Assembly (NCBI RefSeq): GCF_009380215.1
Contig: NZ_WHUG01000002.1
Location: 496,001-560,000 of the forward strand
Reading direction: 5' to 3'
DNA: 64,000 nucleotides
Source: Rugamonas aquatica
GTDB taxonomy: Bacteria; Pseudomonadota; Gammaproteobacteria; Burkholderiales; Burkholderiaceae_D
The notes beneath the pieces are model-generated. The model ran no database searches. It was given only the letters and a program-made list of their open reading frames with translations, and was not told the origin of the DNA. The position numbers were made by a program, and so were the translations under genes. Below, piece after piece: positions 37,204-46,386 of the stretch (position 1 is its first letter; each line of letters starts with the position of its first letter).

Positions 37204-37827
37204 ATGGAACCCGACGACCCTATCGAGCAGATCACGCAGACCACGCTGCAGCATTACGAGCGCACCGCCGAGCAATTCTTCGCCGGCACCATCGACCATG
37301 ATGTGAGCCAGAACATCGCCGCCTTGCTGGCGGCGATACACGGCCCGGCGCCGTACCGCCTGCTGGACCTGGGCTGCGGCCCCGGCCGCGATTTGAAGAC
37401 TTTCAAGGACATGGGGCACGAAGCGATCGGCGTTGATGGCTCGGCGCGATTTGTCGAGATGGCGCGCGCCTACAGCGGCTGCGAGGCCTGGCAGCAGGAC
37501 TTCGTCAAACTCGATCTGCCTGCCGGTTTTTTCGATGGCGTCTATGCCAACGCCTCGTTGTTCCACGTGCCGAGCGCCGCGCTGCCGCAAGTGCTGCGCG
37601 ACTTGCATGCCGCGCTGAAAACCGGCGGCGTGCTGTTCAGCTCCAACCCGCGCGGCGACAACCGCGAAGGCTGGAACGGCCCGCGCTACGGCAGCTACTA
37701 CGATTACGAAACCTGGGAGCGTTACTTGCTGGCAGCGGGTTTTATCGCAGTCCAACATTACTACCGCCCGGCGGGCCTGCCGCGCGAACAGCAGCCCTGG
37801 CTGGCCAGCGTCTGGCGTAAAAGCTGA
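37204..37827 (+). CDS. class I SAM-dependent methyltransferase
   Basis: A 207-residue Rossmann-fold methyltransferase. SAM-binding motif I YRLLDLGCGPGRDL lies near residues 49-62, the acidic end of strand 2 is AIGVDGS (~75-81), and DGVYANASLFHVPSAALPQVLRDLHAALKTGGVLFSS contains motifs IV-VI. The start at 37204 is chosen because the in-frame extension to 37057 is read from the inverted repeat. The substrate cannot be told from sequence. Confidence 0.88.
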   Translation: MEPDDPIEQITQTTLQHYERTAEQFFAGTIDHDVSQNIAALLAAIHGPAPYRLLDLGCGPGRDLKTFKDMGHEAIGVDGSARFVEMARAYSGCEAWQQDFVKLDLPAGFFDGVYANASLFHVPSAALPQVLRDLHAALKTGGVLFSSNPRGDNREGWNGPRYGSYYDYETWERYLLAAGFIAVQHYYRPAGLPREQQPWLASVWRKS

Positions 37828-37946
37828 TTGCCGTGCAGGGTGCGTAAGCGCACAGAGCCTCGGCGGCCGATTGCCTATAGTGGAACCCATGCACACAGCA
37901 CATCGCTGCGTGTCCTGTAGCTTCATCACCCACTAAGGAGTTCACC

Positions 37947-38138
37947 ATGAACAAGGATCAAGTTAAAGGTACGGCTAAGGAAGTTGGCGGCAAAATCCAG
38001 GAAGAGGCTGGCAAACTGGTCGGCAGCTCGGAGCAGCAAGCCAAGGGCCTGAACAAGCAAGCTGAAGGCAAGCTGCAAAAAGGCCTGGGCGACGCCCAAG
38101 AAGCCGTCAAAGATATCGCTAAAGGCAACCGCAACTAA
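37947..38138 (+). CDS. CsbD-family stress protein
   Basis: A 63-residue, lysine/glutamine-rich soluble protein: MNKDQVKGTAKEVGGKIQEEAGKLVGS followed by KQAEGKLQKGLGDAQEAVKDIAK, the CsbD pattern. Members are abundant general stress proteins of unknown mechanism. AAGGAG lies 6 bp upstream of the ATG, and TATAGT about 70 bp upstream could be a -10 (sigma70 or sigmaS). Confidence 0.95.
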   Translation: MNKDQVKGTAKEVGGKIQEEAGKLVGSSEQQAKGLNKQAEGKLQKGLGDAQEAVKDIAKGNRN

Positions 38139-38142
38139 GCGT

Positions 38143-38198
38143 AAAAAACCACGTGCGCTTAAGACGGCCAAGGCCGTCCCAAGCCACGTGGTTTTTTT
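38143..38198. terminator. bidirectional terminator with an inner hairpin between csbD and peptidase genes
   Basis: AAAAAACCACGTG pairs with CACGTGGTTTTTT, enclosing a second stem GACGGCC/GGCCGTC (38163-38178). A and T runs at the outer ends serve both convergent genes; the T-run reaches the stop codon of the peptidase gene. Confidence 0.85.
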
Positions 38199-40411
38199 TA
38201 CTTCGTTTCAGGCATCAGGTTCTTCTTGAAGAAGGCTTCGATGTTGCCGTACACATGGCGCTGCGGACCGCGTCCCGAGATGCCGTGCTTGGCGCCCGGA
38301 TAGGTCATCAGCTCGAAGTGCACATTGCGCTTGACCAGCGCGTCGATCATGCGCGTGGTGTTGGTGAAGAGCACGTTGTCATCGGCCATGCCGTGCACCA
38401 GCAGCAGCGGCGACTTCAAGCCGTCCAGATGCGAGTACACGCCCGCCGATGCATAGCCCGCCGCGTTTTCCTTCGGCGTGCCCATGAACTGCTCGGTGTA
38501 GTGGGTGTCGTACAGCGACCAGTCGGTCACCGGCGCCACCGACACGCCCATCGCGATCTTGTCCGACGCTTCCGCCAGCAGGCGCAAGGTCATGAAGCCG
38601 CCGTAGCTCCAGCCGAACACGCCCACGCGCTTGGCGTCGACGAAGCTCTGCTTGCCCAGCCATTCGATGCCGGTGATCTGGTCTTCCACCTCGACCTTGC
38701 CCAGGTTGTGGTAGTTGGCGTCGGTGAACACGCGCTCGCGGCGCGACGAACCACGGTTGTCCAGACGCCAGACCACGAAGCCCTGCTGCGCCATGTACTG
38801 GTCGAAGAAGTTGCCCCATTTGCGCGCCACGTGCTGCGAGTGCGGGCCGCCGTAGGTCGACAGGTAGACCGGGTATTTTTTCGACGCATCGAAGCCGCTC
38901 GGCTTGATCATCGAGTAGTACAAGGTCTGGCCATCCTTGGCCTTCAGCGTGCCGTATTCGGTGTGCAGGTGGGCGTCCAGGTATTTGCCGTACGGGTGCG
39001 AAGCGTTCAGCTCATTGCGTTCCAGCCAGCTGATCATCGCGCCATCGGGGCGGCGGATGCTGACCTGCGGCGGCGTGTCCGGATCGGAGTAGGTGTCGAC
39101 AAACACTTCGCCGTTGCGGGCGAACGAGGAATCGTGCCAGCCGTCGCCCTGGGTGATGCGCACCGGCTTGTTGGCGCTGCTGCCGTCCAGTTTCAGCATA
39201 TAAGTCTGGCTGTCGACCACGGCGTCGCGGTTCGATTGCACGAACAGGCGGCCGCCTTTTTCGTCCAGCGCCAGCAGGCGGTCGATGCCCCATTCGCCGC
39301 TGGTGATGGCGTGCTGCAGCTTGCCGTTCATGTCGTACAGGTACAGGTGCTTGCGGCCGCTGCGCTCGGACGCCCAGACGAAGCCCTTGTCATTGCCCAG
39401 GAAGCGCAGGTCGTCGAAGATGCTGACCCAGGTCGGCGAGGTTTCGGTGATCAGCACTTTCTGCGCCAGCGTGGCGGCGTCGACCGACACCAGTTCCAGC
39501 GTCTTCTGGTCGCGGCTCTGGCGCTGGAACAGCAGCGCCTTGGCGCTGGAACTCCAGTCGGCGCGCACCAGGTAGATGTCCGGGTTGGCGCCCAGCTCGA
39601 CGTTGCGGATCTCGCCGCTGGTCGGCGACACGATCTTCAGCTGCACCAGCACGTTCGGATCGCCGGCGGCAGGGTAGCGCTGCTCGACCACGTCGGTGCG
39701 GTCGGCGAAGATTTCAAAGCGGCGCACCACCGGCACCGGCGCTTCGTCGTAGCGCTTGTAGGCGATGGCGGAGTCGTCCGGCGCCCAGTAGTAGCCGCTG
39801 GTCTGGCCCATTTCTTCCTGCGCCACGAACTCGGCTTCGCCGTTGTGGATGGTGCCGGCGCCGTCGGTGGTCAGCTGCTTTTCCTTGCCGGTGCTCAGGT
39901 CGATGACGAACAGGTTCTGGTCGCGCACGAAGGACACGTAGCGGCCCTTAGGCGAAATCTTAGGATCGAGCACATTGCCCGAGGCCACCATGCGCGCGGC
40001 GTCCGGCTTGCTGGCGTCGATCAGGTACAGATTGCCGGCGATCGGCACCAGCAACTGCTTGCCGTCCGGCGACCAGCTGTAGCTGAGGATGCCCTTGAGG
40101 CTGGCGGTGCGCTCGCGTTCGCGGCGGGCCTTTTCGGCGTCCGACAGGTTCTCTTCCGGCACCAGGATCTTGGAATCGACCAGGCGGTGCGTGGTCTTGT
40201 CCTTCAGGTTGTATTCCCACAGATCGAGCTGGAACTGGTTGTCGTCGCGGCCGCGCAGGAAGGTGACGCGGGCGCCGTCCGGCGACACTTTCAGGCTGCG
40301 CACGCCGGGGCCGCTCAGCGACGGGTCGGAATGCAGGCGGTCCAGGGTCAGTTTTTCGGCCGAGGCTTGGGAGCCGGCCAGCAGGGCGAGGAAGCAGAGG
40401 ATGAAGCGCAT
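38198..40411 (-). CDS. exported S9B dipeptidyl-peptidase IV-like serine peptidase
   Basis: A 737-residue enzyme with a signal peptide (MRFILCFLALLAGSQASA). An eight-bladed propeller precedes a C-terminal alpha/beta hydrolase with the nucleophile in GVFGWSYGGFMTL, Asp in LVHGMADDNVLF and His in YPGAKHGISG. The propeller Glu pair that anchors the substrate N-terminus is seen in GEAEFVAQEEMGQTSGYYW. Expected to cut Xaa-Pro dipeptides from peptides in the periplasm. Confidence 0.93.
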   Translation of the reverse strand: MRFILCFLALLAGSQASAEKLTLDRLHSDPSLSGPGVRSLKVSPDGARVTFLRGRDDNQFQLDLWEYNLKDKTTHRLVDSKILVPEENLSDAEKARRERERTASLKGILSYSWSPDGKQLLVPIAGNLYLIDASKPDAARMVASGNVLDPKISPKGRYVSFVRDQNLFVIDLSTGKEKQLTTDGAGTIHNGEAEFVAQEEMGQTSGYYWAPDDSAIAYKRYDEAPVPVVRRFEIFADRTDVVEQRYPAAGDPNVLVQLKIVSPTSGEIRNVELGANPDIYLVRADWSSSAKALLFQRQSRDQKTLELVSVDAATLAQKVLITETSPTWVSIFDDLRFLGNDKGFVWASERSGRKHLYLYDMNGKLQHAITSGEWGIDRLLALDEKGGRLFVQSNRDAVVDSQTYMLKLDGSSANKPVRITQGDGWHDSSFARNGEVFVDTYSDPDTPPQVSIRRPDGAMISWLERNELNASHPYGKYLDAHLHTEYGTLKAKDGQTLYYSMIKPSGFDASKKYPVYLSTYGGPHSQHVARKWGNFFDQYMAQQGFVVWRLDNRGSSRRERVFTDANYHNLGKVEVEDQITGIEWLGKQSFVDAKRVGVFGWSYGGFMTLRLLAEASDKIAMGVSVAPVTDWSLYDTHYTEQFMGTPKENAAGYASAGVYSHLDGLKSPLLLVHGMADDNVLFTNTTRMIDALVKRNVHFELMTYPGAKHGISGRGPQRHVYGNIEAFFKKNLMPETK

Positions 40412-40556
40412 GGAGTGAGTGTCTCTTGGTTATCAGAACCCAAGACGATACCAGACCGGCCCGCCTGTGGCGAGACGGCAATGTTCTGAATCCGCGCAGG
40501 AAAACCGTTTTTCCTTCGGTAGCGCTTCGGCCGGCGGACCTCAACCGGTCCGCCCC

Positions 40557-41951
40557 TCAGCCGGTCCGCCCCTCGGCCACACGGGCCAGCGACAGCCGCT
40601 GCAGCGACCAGCTCAGCAGCACCGCCGCCACCGTCAGCCCGATCACCAGGCCGATCCAGAAGCCGGCCGCCGCCATCGGCTGCGCCGGCGACCACGGCAG
40701 CCATTGCGGCGCCAGCCCCAGCCAGCAGCCCAGCGGCAGCGCGAAGCCCCAGAACGCCAGCAGCTGGATCTGCATCGGCTGGCGCGTGACCTTGTAGCCG
40801 CGGATCGCGCACGAGGTGGCGACTTGGGTGGCGTCCGACAGCTGGAACAGGGCGGCGAACAGCAGCAGCTGCTCGCACAGCGCCTGCACCGCCGCGTCCG
40901 ACGTGTAGGCGGCGGCGATCTGCCGGCGGCACAGCACGATGAACAGCGCCGACAGCACGGCAAACGCCAGCGACATCCACACGCCGACCCAGGCCACGAA
41001 GCGCGCCCGCACCGGATTGCCTTCACCGACGGCCTGGCCGACGCGGGTGATCAGGCCGATGCCAAAGCTCAGCGGCACCATGAACACCAGCGACGAAAAA
41101 TTCAGCGCGATCTGGTGCGCCGACACTTGCACCACGCCGTAGCGCGCCACCAGCAGGCTGACCGCGCCAAACGCGCTGACTTCGGCGAAGTAAGTCACGC
41201 CGATCGGCAGGCCCAGCCGCAGCATCGAACGGATCTCGGGCCAGTGCGGCCATTCCCAGTGGGTGAACGGGTAGGTGGCGCGGTAGGCCGGCGCCAGGCG
41301 CATCCAGACCAGCATGGCGGCCAGCATCAGCCACATGCACAGGCCGGTCGCGACCGCGCAGCCGACCCCGCCCAGCCGCGGCAGGCCCCAGTGGCCGAAC
41401 ACCAGCAGCCAGTTGACGAAGACGTTGAACAGCAGGCCGAGGATGGCGATCAGCATCACCGGCTTGGTCTCATTGATGCTGGTGCTGTAGCCGTACAGCG
41501 CGCGGTAGGCGGCGAACGGCGGCAGGCCGATGCTGATAGCGTGCACGAACAGCGTGGCCTGGCGCTGCACATGGGGTGTCAGGTACAGGTGCTCGAACAG
41601 CAGCGTCGCCAGGTTGGCCAGCAGCATCGCCAGCACGCCTACGCCCAGCGCCTTCCACAGCGATTGCCGCACCGCGTGCGGGATGCGCGCCAGCTCGCCG
41701 GCGCCGACGTCGTGCGCCACCACGCTGTTAATCGCCATCATGGTGCCGCTGACCGTGACCAGGATGATGGACCAGATCGACGCGCCCAGCGACACGGCGG
41801 CCAGCTCGTCGGCGCTGGCGTGGCCGGTCATCGCCACGTCGGCCACGCCCATGCCCACCGTGGCCAGCTGGCCGATCAGCATGGGCCAGGCCAGGCGCCA
41901 CAGGGCGGCGGCTTCGCGACGGAGGTTGGGCAGCGTGAACGAGTGGGGCAT
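40557..41951 (-). CDS. MATE-family multidrug/sodium exporter (NorM-like)
   Basis: A 464-residue inner-membrane protein with about 12 hydrophobic segments. Family motifs seen are LAWPMLIGQLATVGMGVADVAMTGHAS near the N-terminus and SFGIGLITRVGQAVGEGNP in the second half. MATE proteins extrude cationic drugs by Na+ or H+ antiport. No neighbouring regulator suggests a specific drug. Confidence 0.93.
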   Translation of the reverse strand: MPHSFTLPNLRREAAALWRLAWPMLIGQLATVGMGVADVAMTGHASADELAAVSLGASIWSIILVTVSGTMMAINSVVAHDVGAGELARIPHAVRQSLWKALGVGVLAMLLANLATLLFEHLYLTPHVQRQATLFVHAISIGLPPFAAYRALYGYSTSINETKPVMLIAILGLLFNVFVNWLLVFGHWGLPRLGGVGCAVATGLCMWLMLAAMLVWMRLAPAYRATYPFTHWEWPHWPEIRSMLRLGLPIGVTYFAEVSAFGAVSLLVARYGVVQVSAHQIALNFSSLVFMVPLSFGIGLITRVGQAVGEGNPVRARFVAWVGVWMSLAFAVLSALFIVLCRRQIAAAYTSDAAVQALCEQLLLFAALFQLSDATQVATSCAIRGYKVTRQPMQIQLLAFWGFALPLGCWLGLAPQWLPWSPAQPMAAAGFWIGLVIGLTVAAVLLSWSLQRLSLARVAEGRTG

Positions 41952-42128
41952 GCGCGGCGATCGGAAAAGGGCGGGCGATCATTTTACCCCGGCACTATTT
42001 TGCCTGCAGAGGCTATCATTACAATTTCTTGCAATTTAGCCATACTGGCGTGTCGTCTGAAACGTTAGCATGCGCGTTGTCGGTCCATGCACCGGCCGAT
42101 TAACTTTTTTACCTTGGCGATCCCTATC

Positions 42129-42785
42129 ATGAAACCATTCCTGCACCGTCTGACCCGCGCCGCCCTGCTGCTGGCCGCCCCCCTGCTGGCCCTGTCGGCC
42201 CACGCCGGAGAGTTGACGCTGTTCACCGACTCGAATTTCGAAGGCCAGCCGCTGACGCTGCGCGGCAGCGCGCCCGACCTCGACCCGCTCGGCTTCAACG
42301 ACCGCGCTTCCAGCGTCATCGTGCGCTCCGGCACCTGGCAGCTGTGCGAACATTCCGAATACCGCGGCCGCTGCATGACCGTCGAGCGCGGCGAATATCG
42401 ATCGCTGCCTGGCTTCAACGACGTCATCTCGTCGGTGCGCGAAGTCGGCGGCGGCGGCCGCGACGACCGTGGCGGCCGCTGGGACCGCGACGACAACCGT
42501 GGCGGCTACGACGACCGCGGCTACGGCCAACGCCGCGAAGCCATCATCCTGTTCTCCAAGTCGCGCTTCAACGGCGCCCGGCTGGAGCTGCACAACAATG
42601 AAGTGCGCACGCTGGACCGCTACGACTTCAACGACGTGGCCGGTTCCGTCATCGTCAACGAAGGCCGCTGGGAACTGTGCGAGCACGCCGACTTCGGCGG
42701 CCGCTGCATCGTGCTGGAGCCGGGCCGCTACGAATTCCTCGACGACATGAACAACCGCATCTCCTCGCTGCGCCGCATCCGTTGA
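42129..42785 (+). CDS. exported protein with two betagamma-crystallin domains
   Basis: A 218-residue protein with a signal peptide (MKPFLHRLTRAALLLAA...SAHA). Two betagamma-crystallin domains (residues ~25-107 and ~140-218) are joined by an Arg/Gly/Asp-rich linker (GGGGRDDRGGRWDRDDNRGG). Each has two Greek-key motifs. Calcium-type N/D-N/D-x-x-S/T-S motifs are NDRASS, NDVISS, NDVAGS (Gly replaces one Ser) and NNRISS. Paired cysteines occur in each domain (LCEH...GRC). It is probably a periplasmic or secreted Ca-binding structural protein. A single-domain relative follows 49 bp downstream. Confidence 0.88.
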   Translation: MKPFLHRLTRAALLLAAPLLALSAHAGELTLFTDSNFEGQPLTLRGSAPDLDPLGFNDRASSVIVRSGTWQLCEHSEYRGRCMTVERGEYRSLPGFNDVISSVREVGGGGRDDRGGRWDRDDNRGGYDDRGYGQRREAIILFSKSRFNGARLELHNNEVRTLDRYDFNDVAGSVIVNEGRWELCEHADFGGRCIVLEPGRYEFLDDMNNRISSLRRIR

Positions 42786-42834
42786 GCGGCGTGCGCTATC
42801 ATGCGGGACACCGCCACTTTTCGGAGTACCGTTC

Positions 42835-43170
42835 ATGAAGCGAATTCTAGGCCTGGCGCTGCTGGGCGCCGCCGCGGCGGCGCCGGCCGGCGACATCACG
42901 CTGTACACGCGCACGCACTTCGGCGGCCCGGCGCTGCAGCTGCACGGCTCGGAGCCCGACCTGGACAAGCTGGGCTTCAACGACCGCACCTCCAGCGTGA
43001 TCGTGCAGAACGGCACCTGGGAAGTGTGCGAGAACAAGCACTACAAGGGTAAATGCCTGATCCTGGAAAAGGGCGAATACGCCGAACTCAAGAACTTTAA
43101 CGACATGATGTCGTCGGTGCGCGAAGTCGACGCCAGGCCGGCCGCCAAGGACAAGCCCGGGCACAAGTGA
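42835..43170 (+). CDS. exported single-domain betagamma-crystallin
   Basis: A 111-residue protein with a short signal peptide (MKRILGLALLGAAAAAPA) and one betagamma-crystallin domain closely like the first domain of the upstream gene (ITLYTRTHFGGPALQLHGSEPDLDKLGFNDRTSSVIVQ). Both Ca-type motifs are intact (NDRTSS, NDMMSS). It ends in a Lys-rich tail. It looks like a duplication product; the pair probably form one transcript. Confidence 0.88.
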   Translation: MKRILGLALLGAAAAAPAGDITLYTRTHFGGPALQLHGSEPDLDKLGFNDRTSSVIVQNGTWEVCENKHYKGKCLILEKGEYAELKNFNDMMSSVREVDARPAAKDKPGHK

Positions 43171-43237
43171 GGCGGCGGGCGCCGCCTTCGGCCATTTGGC
43201 GCTAGACTGTGGCTGACGCAATACAGGAGCGCGCAAC

Positions 43238-44188
43238 GTGGAATACAAGGATTACTACCAGACCCTGGGCGTGCCGAAGACGGCCACCGAGGATGACATC
43301 AAGAAAGCCTACCGCAAGCTGGTCCGCAAATACCATCCGGACGTCAGCAAGGAGGCGGACGCGCAGGGCAAGACCCAGGAATTGAACGAAGCCTACGGCG
43401 TGCTGGGCGACGCCGAAAAGCGCGCCGCCTACGACGAGCTCGGGCGCGGCCAGCACTATCGCGCCGGCCAGGAATTCCGTCCGCCGCCGGACTGGGGCCG
43501 GGGCTTCGGTGGCAGCGGCGGGGCGGGCGGCCATGCCGGCGCCGGCGGCTTCGGCGGCGATCCCATGGGCAGCGACTTCTTTGCCGACCTGTTCGCCAAC
43601 CTGGGCGGCGGCCGCCGGCGCCAGGCGCCGCCGCAGCGCGGCGAGGACAGCCACGCGTCCATCACCATCGACCTGGCCGACAGCTATCAAGGCGCGACCC
43701 GCACCATCACCCTGACCGTGGCCGAGCGCGACGCCCAGGACCGCATCGTCACGCGCGAGCGCAACCTCAGCGTCAACATCCCGGCCGGCGTGACGGCCGG
43801 CCAGCAATTGCGGCTGTCGGGCCAGGGCCAGCCGGGCGCCGCCGGGCCGGGCGACCTGTATCTGGAAATCCAGTTCCGGCCGCACGCGCGCTACCGCATC
43901 GACGGCCGCGACGTCTACGAAACGGTGCCGGTGGCGCCGTGGGAAATGGCGCTGGGCGGCGAGATCGAAGTGGCCACGCCGTCGGGCAAGGTCAACGTGA
44001 CGGTGCCGGCCGGCTCGCAGAGCGGGCGCAAGCTGCGCCTGCGCGGGCGCGGCATTCCCGGCAAACAGGCCGGCGATTTATACCTGCTGCTGGAAGTGGT
44101 GCTGCCGCCGGCCAGCACCGACAAGGCACGCGAACTGTATCAAGCGATGGCGCGCGATCTGGCTTTCAACCCGCGCGCGGGAGGATGA
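43238..44188 (+). CDS. cbpA: CbpA, DnaJ-like co-chaperone
   Basis: A 316-residue J-domain protein. The J-domain at residues 1-70 has YHPDVSKE (HPD) and the start DYYQTLGVPKTATEDDIKKAYRKLVRKYHPD. A Gly/Phe region and two C-terminal beta-sandwich substrate-binding domains follow; the zinc-finger domain of DnaJ is absent, as in CbpA. It works with DnaK and can bind curved DNA. cbpM starts 3 bp downstream. Confidence 0.95.
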   Translation: MEYKDYYQTLGVPKTATEDDIKKAYRKLVRKYHPDVSKEADAQGKTQELNEAYGVLGDAEKRAAYDELGRGQHYRAGQEFRPPPDWGRGFGGSGGAGGHAGAGGFGGDPMGSDFFADLFANLGGGRRRQAPPQRGEDSHASITIDLADSYQGATRTITLTVAERDAQDRIVTRERNLSVNIPAGVTAGQQLRLSGQGQPGAAGPGDLYLEIQFRPHARYRIDGRDVYETVPVAPWEMALGGEIEVATPSGKVNVTVPAGSQSGRKLRLRGRGIPGKQAGDLYLLLEVVLPPASTDKARELYQAMARDLAFNPRAGG

Positions 44189-44191
44189 ACG

Positions 44192-44509
44192 ATGGGACAG
44201 GCTATCTTGGATGCGGTGCTGGTCGACGACGCCGCGCTGACCGTGGAAGAACTGGCGCAAGCCTGCGCCGTCGAGCCGGACTGGGTGGTGCAGCGGGTGC
44301 GCACCGGCATCCTGCTCGACAGTACCGAGCCGGACTGCGCGGACGTGGTCGCCTGGCGCTTCACCAGCGCCGACCTGGTGCGCGCGCGCCGGCTGTGCCA
44401 GGTCGAGCGCGACTTTGACGCCAACGACGACGTCGCCGCGCTGGTGGTCGATCTGTCGGAAGAGATCCGCCGCCTGCGCCGCAAGCTCAGCGCCGCCGGA
44501 GTGAAATAG
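44192..44509 (+). CDS. cbpM: CbpM, chaperone modulator of CbpA
   Basis: A 105-residue MerR-like helix-turn-helix-fold protein: LTVEELAQACAVEPDWVVQRVRTGIL, then DLVRARRLCQVERDFDANDDVAALVVDLSEEIRRLRRKL. CbpM binds the J-domain of CbpA and inhibits it. Its last 23 bp overlap the 3' end of the convergent LysR gene. Confidence 0.93.
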   Translation: MGQAILDAVLVDDAALTVEELAQACAVEPDWVVQRVRTGILLDSTEPDCADVVAWRFTSADLVRARRLCQVERDFDANDDVAALVVDLSEEIRRLRRKLSAAGVK

Positions 44510-45629
44510 GGGCGGGCGCGCTCAGGCCGGCCGGGGCGTCGGCCCTCGGCGGCGGCGGGCCGGGCCTGGCCCTGGCGCCCGCCCTGGCTTTGGACTGGGC
44601 TTTGGCTTTGGCCGGCACCGGCGCCGGCTGGTCCGGCTCGGCCCCGTCGCGCAGCCGGTGATACATATGGCTCAGGCTGGCGTCGCCGGGCACCGGCACC
44701 GGCCGCATGTCGTGGTTGGGCAGCGGCTGGCCGGACTGCTCCAGCTCCAGGAATTGCTGCATCAGCCAGCGCGTGGCCGGGCCCGGCTCCTCGTCGCCGC
44801 GCCGTATCACGTACAGCGGGAAGCTGAACGCGCTGCCCTCGCTGATGTGCAGTTGCACCAGCCGTCCCGCATCCAGATCCCACTGCACGAACTCGACCGG
44901 CATATTGCCCCAGCCGATGCCGCTGCGCAGCAGCGCGTGCTTGGAGCTGAGGTCGCCCAGCCGCCAGTCGCGCAGGGCCAGCACGCCGAAGTCCTGGCCC
45001 TTGGTCAGCGTGCTGCGGTCGGTCAGCACCAGCTGGGTGTGCTCGCGCAGCACCGCGCTCGGGATCTTGCCCTCGATTTGCGCCAGCGGATGCTCGGGCG
45101 AAGCCACCGGCACCATGGTGACGAAGCCGCAGCTCTGGCGCTCGATGGTGTCCGGCGTGCCCGGCATCCAGCCGCTGATGCCGATGTGGCATTCGCGCTC
45201 CAGCACCAGCTCGGTGACCGCGCCCAGCGCCTCGGTGCGCAGCCGCATCGCCACGGTCGGGAATTCCTTCTGGAAGGCGTGCAGGATGCGCACCAGCTTG
45301 CAGGTCGAGAACATCACATCGACCACCACCGACACTTCCGCCTCCAGCCCGGCCGACAGCGCCTTGGCGCGCGCCCGCATGCCGTCCACCTTGAGCGACA
45401 CCGCGCGGGCGTCGGCCAGCAGCGCCTTGCCGGCCTCGGTCAGCACCGGCTTGCGCTTGCTGCGGTCGAGCAGCTCGACGTTGAGCTGCTCCTCCAGGTT
45501 GGCGATGGTGTAGCTGATCACCGACTGCGTGCGGTGCAGCGCCCGCGCCGCGTGGGCGAAACCGCCATGGTCGATGACGGCGATAAACACCCGCAGCTGG
45601 TCGAGGGAAGGCAGGCCGGGATCGCGCAT
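44487..45629 (-). CDS. LysR-family regulator with unusual C-terminal tail
   Basis: A 380-residue regulator. The LysR helix-turn-helix is at residues ~8-65 (LDQLRVFIAVIDHGGFAHAARALHRTQSVISYTIANLEEQL), followed by a LysR substrate domain to about residue 300. The last ~65 residues are an Ala/Pro/Arg/Lys-rich, low-complexity tail ending PISLRRR, which makes the protein longer than the usual 300; its last codons overlap cbpM. It is divergent from azoR and probably regulates it. The start at 45629 (MRDPGLPSL) follows AAGGTG; a longer frame to 45740 reads through the promoter. Confidence 0.88.
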   Translation of the reverse strand: MRDPGLPSLDQLRVFIAVIDHGGFAHAARALHRTQSVISYTIANLEEQLNVELLDRSKRKPVLTEAGKALLADARAVSLKVDGMRARAKALSAGLEAEVSVVVDVMFSTCKLVRILHAFQKEFPTVAMRLRTEALGAVTELVLERECHIGISGWMPGTPDTIERQSCGFVTMVPVASPEHPLAQIEGKIPSAVLREHTQLVLTDRSTLTKGQDFGVLALRDWRLGDLSSKHALLRSGIGWGNMPVEFVQWDLDAGRLVQLHISEGSAFSFPLYVIRRGDEEPGPATRWLMQQFLELEQSGQPLPNHDMRPVPVPGDASLSHMYHRLRDGAEPDQPAPVPAKAKAQSKARAGARARPGPPPPRADAPAGLSAPAPISLRRR

Positions 45630-45652
45630 AAGTACACCTTGTTGGAGGTTTG

Positions 45653-45704
45653 ATATCGAATATATCGATAGGTAGGATTTAAATTTATGGTATTTCGTCG
45701 ATAT
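45653..45704. promoter_or_regulatory. LysR operator region between lysR and azoR
   Basis: ATATCGA at 45653-45659 and 45662-45668, and its inverted copy TCGATAT at 45698-45704, lie in the AT-rich 128-bp gap between the divergent genes. LysR proteins bind such interrupted dyads (T-N11-A). TATGAT near 45716 could be the azoR -10. Confidence 0.5.
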
Positions 45705-45757
45705 TAAACCCGTTCTATGATGTAAGCAATCCCTCCCCACACGAAAGGTTTAGCATC

Positions 45758-46369
45758 ATGGCAACCGTACTCCACATCAACAGCAGTGTTCGTCAAAACG
45801 GCTCCCTGTCGCGCCAGCTGGGCGGCGAGTTCGTCGCCAAATGGCAAGCGGCCAACCCGTCGGGCACGGTCGTCACGCGCGACCTGGCCAGCAGCCCGGT
45901 GCCGCACCTGACCGAGCAGATGATGGGCGCCTACTTCACCCCGGCCGAGCAGCGCAACGCCGACCAGGCCCACACCATCAAGACTTCCGACGCGCTGGTC
46001 GACGAACTGCTGGCCGCCGACACCATCGTCATCGGCGCGCCGATGTACAACTTCTCCGTCACCTCGGGCCTGAAAGCGTGGATCGACCACATCGCGCGCG
46101 CCGGCCGCACCTTCCAGTACGGCGCCAACGGCCCTGAAGGCCTGGTGCACGGCAAGAAAGTGATCGTGTTCGTCGCCAGCGGCGGCGTCTACAGCGAAGG
46201 CCCTGCCGCCGCCTACGACCACGTCACCACCTACCTGCGCTCGGTGCTGGGCTTCCTCGGCATGACCGACATCACCTTCGTCGTGGCCGAAGGCGTGGCC
46301 ATGGGCGAAGAAGCGGTGGCCGCCGCCGTCGCCAAGGGCCGCTCGAAGATCGAAGCGATCGCCGCCTAA
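45758..46369 (+). CDS. azoR: FMN-dependent NADH-azoreductase
   Basis: A 203-residue flavodoxin-fold oxidoreductase that reduces azo bonds and quinones using NADH. The FMN-phosphate loop is INSSVRQNGSLSRQLG (residues ~7-22), GAPMYNFSVTSGLKAWIDHIARAGRTF lies near 90-116, and VFVASGGVYSEGPAA is near 135-150. Length matches AzoR. It is expected to be induced through the divergent LysR gene by electrophilic or quinone stress; that is inference. Confidence 0.94.
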   Translation: MATVLHINSSVRQNGSLSRQLGGEFVAKWQAANPSGTVVTRDLASSPVPHLTEQMMGAYFTPAEQRNADQAHTIKTSDALVDELLAADTIVIGAPMYNFSVTSGLKAWIDHIARAGRTFQYGANGPEGLVHGKKVIVFVASGGVYSEGPAAAYDHVTTYLRSVLGFLGMTDITFVVAEGVAMGEEAVAAAVAKGRSKIEAIAA

Positions 46370-46386
46370 TTGCCGGCCGCGCCATG

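Noticed and set aside
38153..40489. 778-codon frame antisense to the dipeptidyl peptidase
   Set aside because: Same shadow pattern; the opposite strand encodes a complete S9B peptidase with its catalytic triad.
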